Part shown: one piece after another, positions 26,301 to 39,203 of the stretch
Layout: the number at the start of each line of letters is the position of its first letter
How positions within the stretch are numbered: position 1 is the stretch's first letter
From: Archilochus colubris
Taxonomy: Eukaryota; Chordata; Aves; Apodiformes; Trochilidae
Direction of reading: 5' to 3'
NCBI GenBank assembly: GCA_023079485.1
Contig: CM041086.1
Coordinates: forward strand, 12,532,401-12,596,400
Length of the DNA: 64,000 bases
Notes under the pieces: model-generated
Databases searched by the model: none
Told to the model about the DNA's origin: nothing
Seen by the model: only the letters and a program-made list of their open reading frames with translations
Program-made: the position numbers and the translations under genes

Positions 26301-29300
26301 AATTACAGAGGAAACAACTGCATTAGGAAGAAGCATGACAAAGGAACTCCCGATACTTTATGGAGATATACAGAACAAAGTATTGCTCCTTATAATTGTG
26401 GGCAAAACTGAAATGCACAGGTGGGCTAAAGAAATTAAAATTAATGTTTTGATACTTTCACAAAAGTGAAGGGCAAAGAAATGGATGAGTGAAACCCTTC
26501 CTTATCTCCCCACACATTGCAACGTCTGCTTTGACATCTGGGTTTTGATGAAACCTTTACTCCTTCTGCACTAATATGACCTTGGCTTTAGCTGATCCCC
26601 TTTAGAAAAGGAAAACTTCAAAAGCCATTTCATAGAGTCCAGAGATCCAACACAACCTTTATGCCATCAAAAACCAGAACTTCAACTGTGAGCAGCCAAC
26701 AGAATAGAAAATGTGCTGGCAGGCCCAAAAGCAACCTGATATTCAAATTTAGACACACAGAATCCAATAACACCAGGGACATAAAACCAGTACAAATATA
26801 AGAGGTACAATTCCAGCACTTCCCTCTTTCCTTTCTTTTATCACAGAATTAAGAAAACTGTCTGCAAGATCTCTGTTAGCTAATTTGGTGTCTTTATACA
26901 TTTTTAAAAAGTAATTTCTGGTAGGTTTGTTTTTGCACTGATCTGTCAGTGTGTTGTGCATAAAATGACAATTCAAGTCTCAATCTATCAGCCTCTTTCT
27001 GCCAAGAAACAAGTAGTGGATGCTTAAAAAAAAGTCTGGTGGCATTCCAGAGAGCTAAAAGATAATGAATCACAAACTCAGAAAAACTTAGAACTCTTTT
27101 TTTCTTTCCCCACTTACTTTTTTCTTCTCCCATCCCACCCTCCAGTTGCTCACAGGAGGAGGTTAGGTCACAGAGCTCAAGAAAAGAGAATTTTCATTTT
27201 TGAGTCCTAGCACAGGGTTTTCAAGTACCAGCAAAACCTTATTTTCACTTTGCACACAACACGAGGCTTTGGCATTAACTTGGACAAGGTGTCATAGGAG
27301 TAGAAAAGCTGTAACACCCTCCCTCAAGCCACTCTTCGCTCTTAGACTGAAAAGGCCAAGTTAACAATGGGTCTAATAAAATGTTACCAGTGTTTCCCTC
27401 TTCTGTGTTAAAAGAAAACTTGACATTGCTTAAGGTAAAATAATCAAATTTTTAAAAGAATTATATTAAAATGACAAATTAAGCTTTATTCCTTGGGTTT
27501 TTGTTACTTATTTTGCCACATTAATTTTTAAGAGGTCTTTTGCAATGCAGGCATCCTCACCAATGTTCGGGAGAATACGTGGGGAGAAACCAAAATAAAC
27601 TCTGCTATAACTACACGTCAGGAAAAGAAGAAGCATCTTGCACATTCAGTCTCTGGAAAATCAGAAAGAGAATGAAACACCTGGCAGCTGTTTATACCAT
27701 CTCCAAGGCACTGAAGTCTCAAGTTGTGAGACAATGCAGATTTATACTGGAACAGGAACAAAAAACAATGAAAACAGCAGAGGAATCTCCCATTTAAAAC
27801 AAAAAATGTCATCCTGTCTTGGGATCTATTTTTACTGTCATCGTGCTCATCACCAGTGAGCTCAAATTAAACAAAAAGGCAGTGTCCTTCATGGGATTTC
27901 ATCATGGAGCATTTTCAGACCACAGCCTTTCCTATGAGCCTCCCCAAATCTCTCATTCTTCAATGACAGAAGCATCTTCAGCTGGGACACAACTCCTCAG
28001 TGTTTTTATCACACATGGGGAGAGGCAGGAGGGCCCCTAAGGAAGCCTCCAGTCCAGCTTTCTCAATAGACTGAGCCCAGTGGGTCTTTTCCCACTTACA
28101 ACAACAAGTTTTAAATCCAAGCCCTGTACTTTCATTTTTGACCTCACCAGAATAAATAAGCCATTGACTCTGGTACAAAGATGGGATTTCTTTCTGTTTT
28201 GAAGTCTGTGTAGTTACATCCAGCTCTTAGGAACCCAGTTCAGGAAAAAAACCCTAAAACCTTAATTGGGAATGAATATAAACATCAGCTTATCAGCCAA
28301 ATGTTATCCTAATAAAGGGGACATGCAATCAGATGCTGAAGTGATTGTTTCATCAATCTCATAAGACCAACAAATGTGTGATAGAGAACGATGACAGACA
28401 AGCCACAGAAGTGTCCCAAGTAGCTGTGACATTGCCTCACTACATCAAATGAAGGCTGACAGTTAGAATCTGGCATCCCCAATGGCTTCTGCCCCTGCTA
28501 AAGAAGTGGTCTTGAGAGGAACATTCTGCAAACCTCATATTAGCCATGAAATTCCTGACAGACATGAGGAGGTAAATGTTGCACAGCCAGACAGACTGCT
28601 AAAGGCTCCTTTCTTCCCTTGGTGCTTTTATTAAATTCACCCTCACAGCTAGTTCTGCTTCAGAGGAAAGAAATAAAATTCTGAAGCAGGGAAAAACGTG
28701 CACTGCCAGGAGATGTTAGCAGCCTGGGTGCCAGGCAAAGAGCTCACCATGGACACAGGCAGGAGATCAGGGTCCTGTAGCTGAGAGCATTTCAGAGCAG
28801 ATGTGACCTCCCAGGACACAGGGTCACTTGTCCCATGGCTTCAGCACAGAACTAGCTCAGGTGCTGGTTTCCAAAGAACCCACTGACCTGCTACAGAACC
28901 AACAGAAGAATGGCTGAAACTGCTCTAGGAAGGACAGGAACAGTTGCTATTTTTGTTCAAATCACCACCTTCATGAGCACTAGAAGATCCCTGGGTTGGA
29001 TGGATGGTGTGTATTTAAGTGCCAGCTCACACGGGTGTCAAGCAGAATGAGAGGAAAAGTAACAAAAAAGGAAATGCCTGGGGTGCATGTGCTGGGTGGC
29101 TGCAGGGCAGCAGGTTCCTGGCCCCTCACCCACGTACCATGGATCAGCACATCCCTGGGGATGTGCACAAGTCAGCCAGGGAGCCACATGCAAGCAGTGT
29201 CCAACCAGCAAGCACTCCATGAGGAAAATAAAACCTGGCACACAGAAAACAGGTTTTTATCATACCATTGCTGGTTGCAAGCAGGCTGGGAATTAATCCT

Positions 29301-32300
29301 AGCAGCCAAGCCCCAGATGGGTTTAGAATGATGTGGGAAAGCTCACCTTTCCTTCCACATTTGTGTAGCACAGCATCACTGTCCCACTTCAGTGCATTTC
29401 TGTCTCAACTGTCTGAGCTTCCCTTGATGTTGTTCAGTCTCCTGATGTTAATGAAAGACTCTCTATATTAATTAAAGATACCCTGTGGGAACCAGGGTCT
29501 TGATGCACATGTTCAACTGGAAGGAGTTACAGGATAAAAAACACTTGGCATTTCACAACTAACCAAGCAACTAACAAGTGGTCAGCGCAGCACTTCTGTC
29601 ACTCAGCTAGCAGCTTAATATTGACAGTCTTGCTTTTAATAAACTTCACCTTAAGAGGTTTGGCAGCTCAGAAAAGTGGTGTGGCAGTATGTGGTTCCCC
29701 GCAGGCTTTTGCTCTTCACATGACAACAGTCTGAAAAGGAGCACTAAAAACAACAAAAAAGGGGAAGAATATGCAGGTTCCACAGTGGCTGGGTTTAGAA
29801 AAAAAAGGTGTTTTACAGCAAAACCTCTGACACAGCAAATAATTCAGATTTGGTCAAAAAAGTACTCCAAGTGTCTATGCCAACATGGGGGGAAGCTTTT
29901 TGCTGCTGCTAACACCAACACCTCCTGACAGCATCCCCTGCACTGCCCCGAGGGGGCTCAGCTGCCTCCCCTCAGAAGGGGCTGCGACTGCCCAGCCAAG
30001 GTTTGGCACCTGCTCTGTGGAACTCTGTGTGCTCCATGGAAGATCTTCAAACTCCATGCTGAAGGGCAGACACTCTACATAAAACACCTCTTCTAAAAGA
30101 ACGACAGGAGTCTCCTTTACCTCCTAATGAGACCTCTGAAGGGTAACTTGCATCCTAATCTGGGATCCTCTCCAGCAAAACTTCTCTGCAGATTTTGCCA
30201 GTCACCATCCACAGGAGTGGGCAAACCTGGTCTGAAGTGGCCACTGCCCATGTGAAACAGAGAATCTTTTCAAATAAGCTGAGAATTTCCTGCTTAAAAA
30301 TTATTAATTCATACAACCCCAGAGCATTGCTTCGAGTCCACACTAGAGCCACCAGGAACAACCTCAGCAGGGTAGGAAAAGCCCAGGAGCATCCCTGTCT
30401 GTACCACCACAGGACAGATGGAGAGCCCAGTTCTGCAGCTGGGAATTCCCAGCCTGCCAGACCCCAGCTCCACATCTGCCCAGAGCCCACAGGGGTTCCC
30501 ACTGTTAACTCCAACTCAGGATTTGGGTCCCTCCTCAACTCAGAAAGGAAAAAAAATAATTGAGAAGCAAGATGGCTGAGTGCCTGGATGTGAAGAACAA
30601 AAGTGGTACAGATATTCACAAGGGAAAATAAATTGGCTCTGGGGAAGGGATGAAAAGGATCAAAAAAGGTTATTGCTGGCTATTTTATTGCAAATATAGA
30701 GGTCAGAAATGTTTTCCTCACCATTTCCAAAAACATCAAATTATCTTGAACTTTATGATGAATAAAATATCAGCAGTTAGGAATGGATGAACGTGTTTGG
30801 GAAGGAAACATAACCTAAGCACTCTTACAGTAACAAATTACTGTGGTGCCTTCAAATTTTCTGTGAACTGATTCTTGAACTGAACACACCACATGCACCT
30901 AAATCAGCAGAGAAAGTGAAACCCTAATCTTTTGAAAACTGAAGTTTCTAAATGGATATTTTTTACTAGATACCAACAAAAAAGAAAGACAACGAAAAAA
31001 CCAAGGGAGATAAATTAACCTTTTTTGATCAATGACTTGTTTGTACAGATAGGCACATTTCTAAGTTGTGAAATTTCTGATGTACACCAGCCTCCAAGCT
31101 TGAAATCAATAAGAAGGGAAAATGAAGTGGGTTTGTGTAGACTGATTTTAAAGCAAAACTATGCATTATTCATACAGCAAAACATCTACAATGACTGGAA
31201 GGCAGCTTGAAATGTCTACAGATTTAGATCTAGTTGAAAATTTAAGACAAATCACATTCTTAAAATGAGCTTTGATTAGTTCTTTAGTATACAGAAATCC
31301 AGTCTTGTTCATCTATAGGTGAATACCTAATGTCAGCATTTCTAGGTCACAGCATATGTATAAAGAAGCAAGACACTCCTGAAGCATGACAGACTTAAGT
31401 TTCAGAAAAGGAAAAGCTGGACTTCGCAGAAAAAAATCAAACAAAAAAACCCCCCAAAAGACCCAAATTGACTCTGCAAGTAATTGAGATGTTAAATGTT
31501 TCCAGCACACATTTTTTTTTGTACAAGGTACCTTCTTAGACATTCATAACAGCTGCTCTTAATAGCCAGGCTCCAATTTATGAAACCATGTAGGATGCTG
31601 CAAGTGGCTAGAAGACTTTTTACAGCAGAGAATTCTCCACATCTGGGATGGGATTTCCAGAAGCCACTGAAACACTGGCTTTCTGTTTATCCCAGTGACA
31701 AATCCAAGCCCATTACTGCAATGGCACAAATTACCCATCTGCAGCTTCATGACCAAGCAGTACAGACAGGGCAGGTCTGCAGAGTGAAAGACTTGGTGCT
31801 GAAGACCAAACCCCAACATTTTATGCATTCTGGGTGTTATCATTCAGATCAGCACTGATCTGGCCATGCAAACTGAAGGCTTGGTAGCAGTCAGTGTGAA
31901 TCAAGCCAGGAATGGGAACCTATCTTCATTATTATCTTCACTGGACAGAAATTCAGCCTCTACACTGAAACCACCCTGTGGTGCAGATCAATCCTGGCAA
32001 GTGGACACACACAAGATTCCCTTATAAATACCCTCCGAATCCAAACTAAAAAGGCTGGCAGAAAGAATGTGTTTTTATTAAACACCAGTTTCTAAAGATC
32101 ACTTCACTCTAACAACCAGGCCACAACCAGTATTTCCTCATAAGCTTAAATATGAGCATTTATACCCCTTCCTCTTGAGCATTACTTCTCCAGCAGACCA
32201 GCTGATCCAGCTCCACACAACAAAGGCAACTCACTTCACTCCAAGATAATTTGGTTGTCAATTACCACTCTCAGATTTTCTCAATCTCTATTTAAGGAGC

Positions 32301-33395
32301 AAAACAACAACAACAAAAAACAAAGCAGCCCAGATTAGGAAAAAAAAAAGTCTTCAAAACCTGCAGATAATACAAGATTTCATAGTGAAGAGGAAAAGAG
32401 GAAGCTGGAATATGAAAAATGTAAAGAAGAGAGCTTGTACAATTTCAACAGCATCCAGCTGCAATTCAGCCCCTGCTTCAGCTGTGATCTCTAAATCGAT
32501 CCAGAGCTGCCTTGAAATGTTTGATTAGCTGTCTGGGCCTAGAGTTATAGATGACAAATACAGAAAATAGCAGTTTCTAGCTCTACCAATACTGTGGTTC
32601 AAGTTCAAAACTTATTTACCTTGAAAGTACTTCAGGGATTGAAGCATTAATTATTTTTAAAGGACACTCACTGCAATTGATGGCCCAGAATTGATGAGTA
32701 TATTACAAAAAATAATAAAGAGGGAGAATTAATTGGGGATCTTGGGACCTTATTAAAATCTATTCTTCACTGAAAGTTCTTTGACTTTATACTGCTAAAC
32801 TTCTATTGATGAGCCAATTGCATTTTTCTTTAAACAGCATTGGGTGGTAACCAAAGTTTAAAGAAGTATACAAATACATTTGCAATACAAATCAGCAGTT
32901 TTCCAAGGAAAAAGGTTCTTCAGACTGCAAGCCTTTATACCCAGCTCTCAAACAGGATCTGGTTTTGGTGTATCTTAAAGGCAAAACTCCTCTCCAAGCA
33001 CTACACTTAGCAGCAACTCCCAAGAGGCCGAGAGTACTGAAGACTTCACCTGCTCTTCTTCTAACCTTTTCTTCCCAATCCAGGAAATATGTTTGCTGTC
33101 ATTTTACACAGGGATGAGGCAATCTCCTGTAGGACTTCCAGAGACAATATCCTTTCAGAAGTCTCACTATTTTTCTCACCTACCACTAAGGAAGGCAGGC
33201 CAGAAGAGTGGTGTCTTGACAGTGAACCTGTAAGAGGTGCAAGGATCTTTTTTCCTTTCACTGCATTCATAGTAGTAATAAAACACCAGCCAACTACCCA
33301 AAAGCAGAATGTACATTTCATAAGCAAAATATTTCTGTTCTGAATTAACACCAGAGGGTAATGGGGGAAGCTGAATAATTTACCTTCAGCTGCTC
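23356..33395. other. Unique non-coding DNA
   Basis: About 10 kb without a recognised gene or transposon. The largest open frame is 154 codons (30155-30619, minus) and overlaps a 122-codon frame on the + strand, so neither is convincing. An ACA-rich and A-rich tract lies at about 32302-32350. A block at about 32440-32570 has two CAGCTG E-boxes (32456-32461 and 32479-32484) and an ATCGAT (32495-32500). Confidence 0.5.
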
Positions 33396-33419
33396 AAAAA
33401 AAAAAAAAAAAAAAAAAAA
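33396..33419. repeat. A24 homopolymer
   Basis: Twenty-four consecutive A residues on the + strand. I looked for a retrocopy ending here but found no AATAAA in the preceding 45 bases and no recognisable coding or CR1 sequence upstream, so it is recorded as a simple homopolymer. Confidence 0.9.
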
Positions 33420-33481
33420 GATTTTTTCTAATAAAAGATTTAACTGAATTTTCTCCTCTCAGTCATTGAATCGGTTTCAAG

Positions 33482-33546
33482 TTTTTGCTTATCCCAAGTT
33501 TTGTTTTTCCATTTTTTTGCTTATCCCAAGTTTTGTTTTTCCATTT
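33482..33546. repeat. Two-copy 32-bp tandem duplication
   Basis: The word gcttatcccaagttttgttt begins at 33487 and again at 33519, giving a 32-bp period. The duplicated segment runs from the T-run before it through tttccattt, and the copies are identical apart from T-run length. The flanks do not continue the period. Confidence 0.92.
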
Positions 33547-35007
33547 AATAAGAAGAGTCTTACGGACAGCAAAGGCAGACAATTCACAATTCACACTGAA
33601 CAAACTTTTTTTTAAATAAAGAGACATAAGACAGGGCTGGGTTGATGGAAAACCCCTTTTAAACAGCTGGAAACCATTGCCCACCAGAGACTCAGATGCT
33701 GCCTCACATAAAGTTACCTTTCTTGAGCATGCTGAATAAAGCTTTCCCTTGCAGCTGCTGCTGAGAAGCCTTTCCTTTCTCCTGCTGCTTGTATTCTGCC
33801 AAAGAGGAGTGAGGCAAGAACTGCCCTTTCTCAAAATTTTCCCGAATGTTTGAACAGAAAACAAACCTGGGGGTAAAATAGGTTTAAAAAGCAGAATAGC
33901 TTTAATAAGCACACACTGGTTAGAAAAAAAAATCATCTTCCAGCAGACTCCTTAGTCTGAAACCAACCTCATATTTTACCGTGAGCTAGAGTTGTATTTC
34001 AAACTGAAGGAAGCAAGCAGAAGCCATCCTCCCAAAGCCCAGTTAAGGGGGAGGGGGTAAAGGGAGATAAATCAGGATTAAGGTAAAGAAGGAAATAAGA
34101 AACTGAGTTGCCCTCTGGGTAATACATAATTATGTCTTTGAGTTGGTCTTCTAATCATACACCCAAGCCAAACAGTTCAGCAAAGAATCTGTAGCTTTCA
34201 CACAAGTTTGGGAGTTAACCCTAAAGTTTTCAGATTCAGCATTGGTAAAAAACAAAACAAAACACACTGGGGGGCAGAGGGGAGAAGAACAAAAGAGGCT
34301 GTAGTGCTGCCCTCAGGATCTCCGTGCAGCCAAAGGTTTTGACAGCATTTCTGGATGGTAACCACACTGCTCCCTCAGACTACTGAATAGCAACAGAGAA
34401 AGGATGGGATGGAAGCAGAACTGACATTAGGCCAGACTTCAGTCCAGATGGTTACTATGAGCAGTAGGAGACCTTGCTTGGAGAGAGGAAAAAAATCTCC
34501 CTGGGCTTGCAGGGACAGGAACTGCTGAAATTCTCTGAAATTCTGAAACAACTCAAGTGAGAAGAGGCATGTGCTGCAGACAAGCAAAGGCATCAATCCT
34601 TATGATCCTGTGTCTTTGCCAGTGTGACATGAGGCTTCTCCTCAAGGTATGCTCAGCCCTCAAGCTTTCAGAGGAAAGAAAGGGAGCAGTCCTGTGACCA
34701 ACACCACCAATGCACCTATGAAAGTCAAGTTGCCAAGTCCCTCAGCAGATCTGTAACCCTGTTTCACAGCTTGTTCCTGTCAGCCACTGCCTATTTACCC
34801 ACCCCACAGGACTAGGTGACATTGTCAGGATACTCAGGAAATGGGATAGAGCCCAGCGTCTCAGGTTGGCTCCACCAGCTCTCATCCCAGCAGCACCAGT
34901 CTAAATAAAAGCAACCTCACCCAGGAAAAGTGTCCCTCCAGAACTGCCAGAACACTTCAGGAGGCCCAGCAGGGCAGACATGGATCTATATTGTGAATGG
35001 CAATAGC
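33547..35007. other. Unique non-coding DNA
   Basis: No recognised gene. A minus-strand open frame of 157 codons ends at 33463 and runs through the tandem duplication. It has no recognisable domain and I do not call it coding. A short G-rich spot lies near 34046-34063 (two G5 runs and a G3 run), too few runs for a strict G-quadruplex motif. Confidence 0.5.
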
Positions 35008-35100
35008 AGAGTCCCAGGATGACTGAGGCTGGAGGGATCTGTACAGCCATGGCTCAAGCAGCCCCATTTGCCGCTGTGCAGCACAGCCCTTGGACAGCTG
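35008..35100 (-). mobile_element. Probable decayed CR1 3'-end scrap
   Basis: The + strand sequence resembles the reverse complement of a CR1 3' end: caggatgactgaggctggag, then a divergent equivalent of the usual gggacctctggagatcat, then ggctcaagcagccccatttg. Only about 90 bp can be matched and identity is low, so this is tentative. It lies just before a block that looks conserved by composition. Confidence 0.5.
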
Positions 35101-37044
35101 AGAACATCACAGAGTTAAGTAAAATGAGAGCAAGCAAAGGAGCTCATCCTGCTTTAACTTCAGATCCTCGTTTTTACTTGAGAAAATTCAATTAGTTTCT
35201 ACCCAGAAGCAGTTTAGCTGCCATTGTTGGCAATCAATGGTCCCTAAATGCTGAGAAACTGGCAACTGTTCAATATGCTGGCAGAGAGGCTTTCCTAATT
35301 AAAGATGTCACTTTTCCAGCTAATTTAAGTCTGCCATCTCCTTAAAGTACCAATTGCCACAACAAAATATGAATAGGAAATTGACTTTCTGTGCATCTGT
35401 TTTTGAGAAATACTTCCTCCAAGTCATATGTTTCAGCTTAAATGGTTTGGGTCACTTGCTGAGAGGCGATTGCAGAGCTTTGTTCTGCCTCCTAAACTAA
35501 AGAAAAATAATTGTGGATTCAGTTGTCTGCAGGAATGAGAAAGGTATTTGTTGGCTTTCCTATCTTCGGTGAGTTATACTGTCTGCTGTCTGATACTGAT
35601 TTTGTTAGGAGAAAACAACAAAGAAAACACCACTGAATCTGCTTATCTAAATGGCTCCCACCACAGCAACCCTAGGGACAGGGAAGTAAAGGAAGGGAAA
35701 CATGGAGACATAAGGCTGATATAGAAGGATTTTTAGATGTTTAACTTCCACTAAAGGCAAGATTCTGATTCATATTACTTAGCTCCCTTCCATAACAGCT
35801 AAATATTAGACCATTTTTTTCTGAATCCAGCTGTCCCAAGACCTTGGTGTTAAAACTATTCGTGCTCTTTGACCACACTTGGAAAGCATCCATGTTTTGG
35901 TGTAGGCTATGCTACACCTTTGTCAACAGCTCTGCACCTATGAAGAGAATTCCTAAATTCAGTAACAAAGTGGTGTCATAACTTCAGCACAGAATCTCAC
36001 CCAACCCCCCCTGCACTCACTCCTGTCCTTTCCACCACAGCCCCAAATTCCTTTGTGCCCTCCTCAGCATCATCAAAGGAGGGAGCCCAGTGAGTCCCAG
36101 CAGAGCTGCCTTCATCAGAGCAGCTTGTGACTCCCCTCACTCCTCCTCATCTCATTTTATGGTCCATTTGTGAATCTGCACAGAGCAAACCATGCTGTAA
36201 CTACAGCTAAATCAGACAGTGCAACAGAGCCCATGTCTGGTTTCCTTTTTCCCCCAGACCTCTGACCAACAAAGCAGTCAAAAGCAGGATTTGAAATCTT
36301 CCCCTTCCCTGCTGCCCACAGAACAGAAAGGCCATTGACTTCTGAGTTTGTAGAATGCCTGGTACAGCCACACAAGCCATCCTCTATTGAGTGTCAAGAG
36401 CAATAAAACCCTGGTGTACAACTGGGACTTCAGATCCTATTCTTGTACACTAACATTCAATTCAGTATAGGCAAGATACATGCACCAGCCAGTGGAGTTA
36501 CTCCAATGAGTATGACTGACATAAGCTTGGAAATACTGCCTGGCTAACCAGAGCTGGTTAAACAGAAGCAATTCATACATTATTTATAATTGATTAAAAT
36601 TTATTTTAACCAATTCCTCTCCCACACCATCATTTGATCAGCTTTGTTTACAGTCTACAACTGTGAAGCAGGGGCGTGTAAGCATTTATTAAGCCACTGG
36701 GTTCTCCCACCCCCAGGTATGACAGAACAGACCCACATTTCCTTCCTGAAATGGAAACTTCCTAATCTTGAGTAGGAACAGGGGAACATTTTATACTTAG
36801 ATGTTTCCTCTCTGCCAAAGTTCAGCATTTCCACTGCAGTATGCACCTCCTTCTCTTCCTAGAGCTCAGGAAGGACTTCAGGCAGAGTGACAAAGTCTAA
36901 GGGACTATTTGCCACACTAGGGAAAGAATGTAGAAATAAATCCTCTCCCCATACCTAGTTCCCTTGGTGGGAATTTGCTGGGACTCTGCCTACTCTTCTA
37001 CCCTCAAAATGTGTTGGTTAAATTCCATAACGCCAGGAGAGAGT
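35101..37044. other. Unique DNA including a candidate conserved block
   Basis: No supportable ORF. The segment 35165-35580 is AT-rich, repeat-free and carries an inverted pair of SOX-like cores (35222-35228 and 35233-35239) plus several TAAT words; see findings. The rest shows nothing recognisable. Confidence 0.5.
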
Positions 37045-37180
37045 CACAGAATGGTTTGGGCTGGAACAGACTTTTAGAGATCATCTAGTTCCAATGTCCC
37101 TGCTGTGGGAAGGGACATCTGCCACTACATCAGGTTGCTCAAAGCCCAATCCAACCTGGCCTTGAACACTTGAACACAGG
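37045..37180 (-). mobile_element. CR1 retrotransposon 3'-end fragment
   Basis: About 135 bp of CR1 3' terminus in reverse orientation. The + strand reads tcacagaatggtttgggctg, then agatcatctagttccaatgt, then caggttgctcaaagcccaat and ccaacctggccttgaacact, all hallmark reverse-complement CR1 words. It covers only the 3' UTR and the last RT codons. The diagnostic order is intact and there is no internal rearrangement. Confidence 0.9.
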
Positions 37181-39084
37181 GTGCAACTGCTAATACAATG
37201 CCAAAATTATGTGCAAATAGCTCCTCTGGATTGGAAGAATGGTTAAGATTTTTGGAGCCTGGTTCAGCAATGTTGCCATTGTGCCCAACTCCAGCCCTGG
37301 GGCTGGATGTGAACTTGGTACCCTACAACCAAGGTCAATGAGCCTTTCTTTTTTTTAAAATAAAGTCACAGAGCACTGGAATGAATGCTATGCAGAACTG
37401 ATTTCTAAGTCCCGCCACTGTGTCTTTCTGTCTGCATATTTGTTGGCAAATTCCTTCCCCTTTTTCCCTGGTCTGTGTCCTCCCATCCTATACAAGCACA
37501 CCATAGCTGGAATCAATACAGGGACTGTCTGCCCCCCTCAGAAGGACCTTTCCACTTTCAACTCTCCCTCCAGAAACACACAATTATTCTCACGAGTAAT
37601 ATGAGTGTAATCACAAAGCCACAGCAAGAGAGGAACAATCACCAGCACATGGGGGGCACCTCCAGATCTCACCCCCTGCAGTTACAGCATCCACTGGTTA
37701 CCTTCCCAGAGGACCAAGGCTAAGGTCCTCTGCTCATGTTCACCTCAAGGGTGGCACAGACCCAACACAGGACACACACAGCAGCTCTAATGGCACCTGA
37801 TGGCACCACAGGAGCCTGGGGTGCAGGAACGATAAACCAGAGGGTGGTCCAACACCTCCAGCAGCCTCTGCTTCCCCTGGCACCACACAGGGCAGTGGCC
37901 ACAGCCCACTTGAATCCATCAGGACATCCTGCTATCTACAGGCAGCCAAACTCACAAACAAAAATGATCCCACAAACAGCTTAGTGCAGGACAACATCTA
38001 AAGGCAGAGCCTTTCCCAAGCTCTCCAAAAATGTTGCTCAGCGCACCGATGTCCTCAAGTGCAAGGCAAAAGGAGTGCTGGAAATCAGGAATTCAGGTTT
38101 GAAAAACACAAAATTAGGAATCTCAGCTCCTTATCCTTATCCTAATTACCCAGTCTAGTAAGACAAATGCAAACATTCACCTCCAAGAAAATAAAAAATT
38201 CTTTAAACTTTATATACATACATACTGATTACTTGACTAAAATACTACATTTAACTGTGTGTTTTATATAAGCACACTTCATTTTAACTCAGGGATGTAT
38301 CATACTTATTCCAAGTTATTTCATGTACACAGAAGCTCTGCATCAACACCTCCACAAGGAAACCTGCAGGGTACTGCTGCCTCCATCAGCCTAAGTGCTA
38401 ATGGAAAAATAACCCACACAAATGCATCTGTCAACGGACAGGAAAAAAAACTTTATCCCTGGAGGCAACAACCACATTGCACTTGACTTTCCATGAACAG
38501 TTTTCTACTAGAAAGACTCTGTGTAGCTCCATACTTGAGACAGGAACATGTCCAGGCACATGTACACCCATGCCTGTTCCTCACTTCACTGCCAAAGCAA
38601 CACACACTGTGGTTCTCATTCCCTCCCATTTTTTTTCCATGCACTGGCAGAGGTCTTGCCCTCACAAACCTCCTCTCCTATTTCCCATGGAATGGAAAGT
38701 GAGCTGTGTCATTTTTATTGCTGTCCTGTGACAGCTCAAAGTGTACGGGAAAAGAGAAGGGGTCTACACCATTTCTGGAAAGATTAAACTCCACACTTTT
38801 ATAATTGCTAGGGATTCTATAAATTATGACACCAATAAAAAGCAGCAAGAACAGTGTCCATAAGTACACAAGTAATGATCTGACTTGCCATTGCTCAGGG
38901 CAGAGCTGTTCCCTGTTCTCTGGATAAAGGGACAACCTAGAGCTTCCATTCTCTGACAAACACTTCTTGGGTTTGCTGCTATCACACTGAGTGGCCAGAG
39001 AGCACATGCAGACCCCAGGAAGGACTGGGAGGGATCAGATTCTTTCTGTTTGAAAGTTAAATTCCCAGTTAAAATCTGTGATTT
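37181..39084. other. Unique non-coding DNA
   Basis: No recognised gene, RNA or transposon. Open frames are at most 109 codons and overlap one another on both strands. Confidence 0.5.
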
Positions 39085-39203
39085 GAAAGAAAGAAAAAAA
39101 AAAAAAAGAAAAACAAAACAACACACCACACAACAAACCAAAGCAAACAAAACACAAAACAAACAAAACAAAACAAAACAAAAAAACCACACACAAACCC
39201 CAG
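39085..39203 (+). repeat. A/C-rich, T-free low-complexity tract (AAAAC-type)
   Basis: For 119 nt the + strand contains no T and only a few G. It begins purine-rich (a GAAA motif followed by an A-run) and passes into irregular AAAC and AAAAC repeats. The opposite strand is therefore T/G-rich, which produces a misleading Phe/Cys-rich open frame (part of a 165-codon minus-strand frame, 38824-39321). It could be an expanded microsatellite or an old retroposon tail; no retroposon body is recognisable next to it. Confidence 0.85.

Noticed and set aside
30155..30619. 154-codon minus-strand frame overlapping a 122-codon + frame
   Set aside because: Open on both strands at once, with no domain signature; treated as composition-driven.
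33050..33419. Processed retrocopy ending in the A24 run
   Set aside because: No polyadenylation signal precedes the A-run, no coding similarity is visible upstream, and no target-site duplication could be recognised.
33463..33936. 157-codon minus-strand open frame
   Set aside because: It ends inside the two-copy 32-bp duplication, has internally repeated low-complexity residues there, and matches no family I recognise.
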